NCBI RefSeq assembly: GCF_025985425.1
Contig: NZ_CP094972.1
Span: 2,108,001-2,172,000, forward strand
Length of the DNA: 64,000 nt
Direction: 5' to 3'
Source of the DNA: Entomomonas sp. E2T0
GTDB taxonomy: Bacteria; Pseudomonadota; Gammaproteobacteria; Pseudomonadales; Pseudomonadaceae
Shown here: one piece after another, positions 61,552 to 64,000 of the stretch
Layout: each line of letters begins with the position of its first letter
How positions within the stretch are numbered: the first letter of the stretch is position 1
The notes under the pieces: generated by a model
The model's database searches: none
Told to the model about the DNA's origin: nothing
What the model saw: only the letters and a program-made list of their open reading frames with translations
Position numbers and translations under genes: made by a program

Positions 61552-62307
61552 ATGCAACAGATACAGCGTGAAAAAACAGGCATAGATTATTTTATTGTGG
61601 GTTGGAAGCTTATTCAGCAACCTGGTATCACGCGTTTTGTAATATTGCCAATGTTAGCTAATATCGTGGTTATGTCGTTGTTACTGTGGTGGTTTTTTGC
61701 ACAGATTAGCAGCTTGCTTGATATTGGCATGCACTATCTGCCAAGTTGGCTACAATGGTTAAGTTATGTCGCTTCTTTTATTATTGTTGTCACCATGGCG
61801 ATTTTTTTCTGCTACTTTTTTAGTCTGATAACTAATATTATTGCCGCCCCCTTTAATGGCCTACTGGCTGAGCAGGTTGAAGCAAAACTAACTAATCAAC
61901 CTGCGCCAGAAACCACTATTTGGAGGGTGATAAAAGATATTCCTCGTATTTTAAAACGCGAACTTTATAAGTTGGTTTATTATATTTTATGGGCAATACC
62001 TTTATTATTGCTCTATTTTCTGCCAGTTGTTGGGCAAACAGTTGCCCCCATTATTTGGTTCATTTTTACCGCTTGGATGATTAATATTCAATATGCTGAT
62101 TATGCTTTTGATAACCATAAAGTTAGTTTTTCAACGATGCGGCAAATGCTTGCTCAGGATAGGGTAGATAATATTATATTTGGTTCATTGGTGAGTCTTT
62201 TTACCATGATTCCCTTATTAAATCTGATTATTATGCCAGTTGCTGTTTGTGGTTCCACGGCAATGTGGGTTGAGCATTATCGTGATCAGATTATAGAGAA
62301 GAAATAA
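61552..62307 (+). CDS. cysZ: Sulfate transporter CysZ
   Basis: This 251-residue inner-membrane protein has the CysZ/EI24 pattern: GIDYFIVGWKLIQQPGITRFVILPMLANI at the N-terminus, four to six hydrophobic segments and the NIIAAPFNGLLAEQVE loop. CysZ is a sulfate channel feeding cysteine synthesis. It lies 28 bases after rluB and may be co-transcribed. Confidence 0.88.
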   Translation: MQQIQREKTGIDYFIVGWKLIQQPGITRFVILPMLANIVVMSLLLWWFFAQISSLLDIGMHYLPSWLQWLSYVASFIIVVTMAIFFCYFFSLITNIIAAPFNGLLAEQVEAKLTNQPAPETTIWRVIKDIPRILKRELYKLVYYILWAIPLLLLYFLPVVGQTVAPIIWFIFTAWMINIQYADYAFDNHKVSFSTMRQMLAQDRVDNIIFGSLVSLFTMIPLLNLIIMPVAVCGSTAMWVEHYRDQIIEKK

Positions 62308-62393
62308 TATATTATTATTTAAAGTATATTCTATACAAAAAATATTGGGTGATCAGTTATAATTAGCCTATTTAAAATTAATAAGTAGTTGCT

Positions 62394-63059
62394 ATGACTA
62401 AGCTAAAAATCCAGCCTATTACGACAGAAGCCTACCAAGCATTAGCTAAAGATGCCAAAGTTTTAGAACAAGATACAACAGCACCTAAAGTATTGATGTT
62501 AGCTGATGGTAAGTTTCTTAAATTATTTCGTCGTAAACGTTGGTTTTCTTCTGAGTTAGTTTACCCTTACGTACAGCGATTTGCAGATAATGCACTTATT
62601 TTAAATAAATTGGCTATAGCAACACCCAATATTCTGCATCTTTATCGTTTTAGTTTAGCTGAGTTGGATTTTACAGCAGTTCATTATGAGCCTTTGCCTG
62701 GTAATACCTTAAGACAAGTAATGTCAGAGGTAGATCAAGATCAGCAACAGCATTTTATGATGTTATTTGGCCAGCTATTAGCTACACTGCATCAACAGGG
62801 CGTTTATTTTCGTTCGATTCATTTAGGTAATGTATTGGTATTACCTGATAACAGGCTTGGCCTGATTGATTTTGCGGATATGGCAAAACAATCTTCAGCC
62901 TTATCACAAAGTAAGCGTGCTAGAAATTTAAAGCATATGCAACGTTATAAAGAAGATGCTAAATGGTTATTTGATGATTACTTTACAGCGTTCTATAAAG
63001 GCTATGAGTCATTGGCTGGTGTGAAAAATAGCCTGTTTTTAAAGAATCAAGGAGAATAA
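62394..63059 (+). CDS. Kinase-like (LPS-kinase-fold) protein
   Basis: This 221-residue protein has a phosphotransferase fold like the InaA/WaaP/RIO group: an N-terminal lobe with KFLKLFRRKRWFSSEL and a C-lobe with YFRSIHLGNVLVLPDNRLGLIDFADM. The catalytic HGD of the loop is replaced by Phe-Arg-Ser (Ser141), while Asn146 and Asp159 remain. The same FRS-HLGN reading occurs in pseudomonad homologues as I recall, so it may be a family trait and not decay. It may be a pseudokinase or use another base. One base separates it from the next gene. Confidence 0.75.
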   Translation: MTKLKIQPITTEAYQALAKDAKVLEQDTTAPKVLMLADGKFLKLFRRKRWFSSELVYPYVQRFADNALILNKLAIATPNILHLYRFSLAELDFTAVHYEPLPGNTLRQVMSEVDQDQQQHFMMLFGQLLATLHQQGVYFRSIHLGNVLVLPDNRLGLIDFADMAKQSSALSQSKRARNLKHMQRYKEDAKWLFDDYFTAFYKGYESLAGVKNSLFLKNQGE

Positions 63060-63060
63060 A

Positions 63061-63615
63061 ATGACATTGCTGGATATTAAGCAACTTTGTAAACGCTATC
63101 AGACAGGTGAAAAGTTTGAGTATGTATTCTTTTGGGGGCATACAGAAGCTAATAATGCGCCTACTTCTAAGGCTTGTCTAAGCCAATGGTATCCTATTAG
63201 TTTTGAGGTAGATGGTGTACATTATTCTTCAGCTGAACATTTTATGATGGCTGGTAAAGCTAGATTATTTAATGATCAAGAAGTATTAGCAAAGATATTA
63301 GTGAGTAAAACATCTGGTGAAGCAAAGGCTTTGGGTAAACAGGTAAAAGGATTTAAACAAGCTATATGGGATGAACATTGTTCACAAATAGTGATAGCAG
63401 GTAATTTTGCTAAATTTTCACAACATCCTAAGTTAGCTGAGTATTTAATCAATACAGGTAATAGGGTGTTGGTAGAGGCTAGCCCAGTAGATAGAATCTG
63501 GGGAATTGGCTTGGCAGAAACAGCCGATAATATAGAAAATCCTTTAACATGGCGTGGCAAAAATCTATTGGGATTTGCTTTAATGGCAGTACGTGATCAG
63601 TTAAAAAGTAGGTGA
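63061..63615 (+). CDS. ybiA: NADAR family N-glycosidase (YbiA-like)
   Basis: This 184-residue NADAR-domain protein has FFWGHTE, CLSQWYP and the core [16 protein letters not shown] (about 55-70) with the expected catalytic glutamate Glu59, plus VDRIWGIGL and [13 protein letters not shown]. coli YbiA hydrolyses reactive riboflavin-pathway intermediates; other NADAR proteins remove ADP-ribose from guanine. It sits directly after the kinase-like gene and eight bases before xseB. Confidence 0.9.
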   Translation: MTLLDIKQLCKRYQTGEKFEYVFFWGHTEANNAPTSKACLSQWYPISFEVDGVHYSSAEHFMMAGKARLFNDQEVLAKILVSKTSGEAKALGKQVKGFKQAIWDEHCSQIVIAGNFAKFSQHPKLAEYLINTGNRVLVEASPVDRIWGIGLAETADNIENPLTWRGKNLLGFALMAVRDQLKSR

Positions 63616-63622
63616 TAGATAC

Positions 63623-63865
63623 ATGGCAAAGAAAAAGAGTACTAACAGCTTTGAGGAGTCATTAGCTGAGTTACAAACATTAGTTGAGCGTATGGAGTCA
63701 GGTAAATTAACCTTAGAGGAATCATTAGCTGATTTTGAAAAAGGCATAGGTTTGACCCGTGAATGTCAGTCAGCGCTAACAGATGCTGAGCAGAAAGTAC
63801 AAATGCTGTTAGAAAAGAATGATAAAGTAGAAACCATCCCTTTTGATGCGGAAAGCCAGTCATGA
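63623..63865 (+). CDS. xseB: Exodeoxyribonuclease VII small subunit
   Basis: This 80-residue helical protein has [34 protein letters not shown], the XseB hallmark. It forms ExoVII with XseA. Its TGA overlaps the ATG of ispA, the standard xseB-ispA coupling. Confidence 0.96.
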   Translation: MAKKKSTNSFEESLAELQTLVERMESGKLTLEESLADFEKGIGLTRECQSALTDAEQKVQMLLEKNDKVETIPFDAESQS

Positions 63866-64000
63866 GTTTAATAGCGGCTTATCAGAAAGTTTGCCAAGAA
63901 CGTGTTAATGCGTTATTAGAAAGGTTATTTGTAGCGCCACGCCCAGAAATGGCGCGTCTTTATGAAGCGATGCGTTATAGTGTAATGATCGGTGGTAAAC
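63862..64000 (+). CDS. ispA: Farnesyl diphosphate synthase, N-terminal part only
   Basis: The reading from ATG 63862 gives 46 codons, [15 protein letters not shown] through to [12 protein letters not shown], up to the window end. [20 protein letters not shown] is the start of the IspA prenyltransferase fold before its first aspartate-rich motif. The gene is cut by the window edge. Overlap with xseB supports the call. Confidence 0.93.
   Translation, partial: MSLIAAYQKVCQERVNALLERLFVAPRPEMARLYEAMRYSVMIGGK

Overview
The window is about 64 kb of low-GC, protein-dense bacterial chromosome. It looks like a gammaproteobacterium of the Pseudomonas lineage with a reduced, AT-rich genome; insect-gut Entomomonas-like bacteria would fit, but that name is inference. 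The reasons are gene order and protein similarity as I remember them. The fatty-acid cluster yceD-rpmF-plsX-fabD-fabG-acpP-fabF-mltG-tmk-holB-pilZ-tatD has no fabH between plsX and fabD, as in pseudomonads. uvrB lies beside an aspartate/aromatic aminotransferase and near a tRNA cluster. purB is followed by a JmjC cupin and a GNAT. PheS, Upp, YceD and IF3 read like Pseudomonas proteins. I saw no insertion sequence, prophage, CRISPR array or rRNA.

Layout. 1-13 kb holds aqpZ, a Fur-box-rich gap with a candidate sRNA, purB-roxA-GNAT, uvrB, an SDR, an aminotransferase, a lysine-rich repeat protein and a GGDEF/EAL protein. 13-19 kb is the most accessory stretch: a large autotransporter behind a small operon of GNAT, fatty-acyl-AMP ligase and dedicated acyl carrier protein. 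18.9-19.4 kb is a tRNA Arg-His-Leu operon with a strong promoter and terminator. 20-29 kb carries ahpC/ahpF, ettA, glyA and small unknowns. 28.9-34.4 kb, all minus strand, holds hpt, smrA, chaA, trmJ, upp, a pilin-like lipoprotein and maf. A 467-bp gap in it contains a cluster of DnaA boxes. 34.4-45.2 kb is the plus-strand lipid, nucleotide and replication operon. 45-51 kb holds two small surface proteins, pheS-pheT-ihfA and crcB under a fluoride riboswitch, followed by the remains of a DUF190 gene. 51.4-57 kb holds lemA with two tandem M48 proteases and a 2-hydroxyacid dehydrogenase. 57-64 kb holds thrS-infC-rpmI-rplT, rluB, cysZ, a kinase-like protein, a NADAR protein, xseB and the start of ispA.

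How it works together. Most of the window is housekeeping: translation (thrS, pheST, infC, rpmI, rplT, rpmF, tRNAs, trmJ, roxA, rluB, ettA), fatty-acid and envelope synthesis (plsX, fab genes, mltG), nucleotide metabolism and salvage (purB, tmk, hpt, upp, glyA), repair and replication (uvrB, holB, xseB) and peroxide and fluoride defence. The points most worth a second look are: two tRNA-Thr anticodon-arm mimics in the thrS leader; the acyl-ligase/ACP/GNAT operon beside the autotransporter; the DnaA-box cluster outside any known origin context; the candidate Fur-controlled sRNA; a promoter that would give yceD a nearly leaderless mRNA; the split of the usual thrS-to-ihfA operon; and the tandem M48 paralogues. 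All calls come from reading the sequence; no database search was run.
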